DNA from: Archangium violaceum
Lineage (GTDB): Bacteria; Myxococcota; Myxococcia; Myxococcales; Myxococcaceae
NCBI RefSeq assembly: GCF_016887565.1
Contig: NZ_CP069396.1
Location: 13,149,981-13,213,980, forward strand
Direction: 5' to 3'
DNA: 64,000 nt
Shown: positions 63,586 to 64,000 of the stretch, piece by piece
How positions within the stretch are numbered: position 1 is the first letter of the stretch
Layout of the letters: the number at the start of each line of letters is the position of its first letter
Notes under the pieces: model-generated
Told to the model about the DNA's origin: nothing
What the model saw: only the letters and a program-made list of their open reading frames with translations
Database searches by the model: none
Position numbers and translations under genes: made by a program

Positions 63586-64000
63586 ATGATGCTCCGGTAC
63601 GACGTCATCGTGGTGGGCCTCGGCCACGCCGGCTGCGAGGCCGCCCTGGCCTGCGCTCGCATGGGCCTGTCCACCCTCGGCCTCACCCTCAAGCGCGACC
63701 GCGCCGCCGTCATGAGCTGCAACCCCGCCGTCGGCGGCACCGCCAAGGGCCACCTCGTGCGCGAGCTCGATGCCCTCGGCGGTGAAATGGGCCGCGCCGC
63801 CGACCTCGCCGGCACCCACTTCAAGACCTTGAATGCCTCCAAGGGCCCCGCCGTGCAGGCCACCCGCGTGCTGTGCGATCGCGACGCCTACGCGCGCATC
63901 ATGCAGTCCGTGCTGTGGGCCCAGCCCCACCTCACCGTGCACGAGGCCGAGGTGTCCGCGGTGGTGGCCGAGGGCGGACGCGTGGCCGGCGTGGTGCTCG
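63586..64000 (+). CDS. mnmG: tRNA uridine-5-carboxymethylaminomethyl modification enzyme MnmG, 5' part
   Basis: First 138 codons (ATG 63586 or 63589), continuing past the right edge. FAD-binding YDVIVVGLGHAGCEAALACARMG, then SCNPAVGGTAKGHLVRELDALGGEMG and LNASKGPAVQATRVLCDR, the MnmG/GidA signature. It works with MnmE on tRNA U34. Here it lies 38.8 kb from mnmE. Confidence 0.97.
   Translation, partial: MMLRYDVIVVGLGHAGCEAALACARMGLSTLGLTLKRDRAAVMSCNPAVGGTAKGHLVRELDALGGEMGRAADLAGTHFKTLNASKGPAVQATRVLCDRDAYARIMQSVLWAQPHLTVHEAEVSAVVAEGGRVAGVVL

Overview
The window is high-GC DNA with dense, often overlapping genes, many GTG starts, many lipoproteins and several Hanks-type kinases. The family mix (DUF2381-kinase pairs, Imm11 immunity, MopE-like Cys/Asp repeats, chitin- and chitosan-degrading lipoproteins, many M16 proteases) points to a myxobacterium of the Cystobacterineae type. 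This is inferred from gene content, not from a database search.

Layout. (1) 1-8.7 kb, minus strand: an M16 protease pair, a Cys-rich lipoprotein, a GH46 chitosanase, a GH18 chitinase and a TPR-protein/propeller-lipoprotein pair. (2) 8.8-17.6 kb, almost all minus: two histidine kinases, a methyltransferase, lipoproteins, a secretin-N-domain protein, an esterase, an NAD-binding protein and a coiled-coil protein. (3) 17.8-24.8 kb: the replication-origin neighbourhood, with dnaA on minus and rpmH-rnpA-yidD-yidC-jag-(small ORF)-mnmE on plus, diverging from a 372-bp candidate origin/promoter region. (4) 24.8-63.5 kb: a mixed-strand accessory region between mnmE and mnmG. It holds three Uma2 genes, an HETGH metalloprotease, a two-gene RADAR anti-phage locus (rdrA-rdrB, 32.8-38.9 kb), an endolysin-like protein, sppA, an AHH-nuclease toxin with Imm11 immunity, a large M16 protease, a cysteine desulfurase, a HIT/deoxyribosyltransferase-like fusion in an operon with gpsA and a second HIT gene, a Uma2-kinase-Uma2 group, a DUF2381-kinase pair and a second TPR/propeller pair with a decayed third copy beside it. 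(5) 63.6 kb to the end: the start of mnmG.

Two repeat families run through the window. A 32-34 bp imperfect palindrome (CCCTCACCCC...CTCTCCC-AGAGGGAGAGGGG type) occurs at least ten times, often as doublets 58-67 bp apart like enterobacterial BIMEs. One doublet lies in frame inside mnmE and another copy encodes the C-terminus of a histidine kinase. A longer perfect palindrome occurs twice (16.36 and 59.90 kb). Orientation switches sharply at dnaA/rpmH: 16 of 17 genes to the left are on minus, and the seven genes from rpmH to mnmE on the right are on plus. That is what replication outward from about 19.3 kb would give.

The strongest biological findings are the RADAR pair, the repeat-derived insertion in the MnmE G domain, the HIT-NDT-like fusion and the duplicated TPR/propeller cassette.
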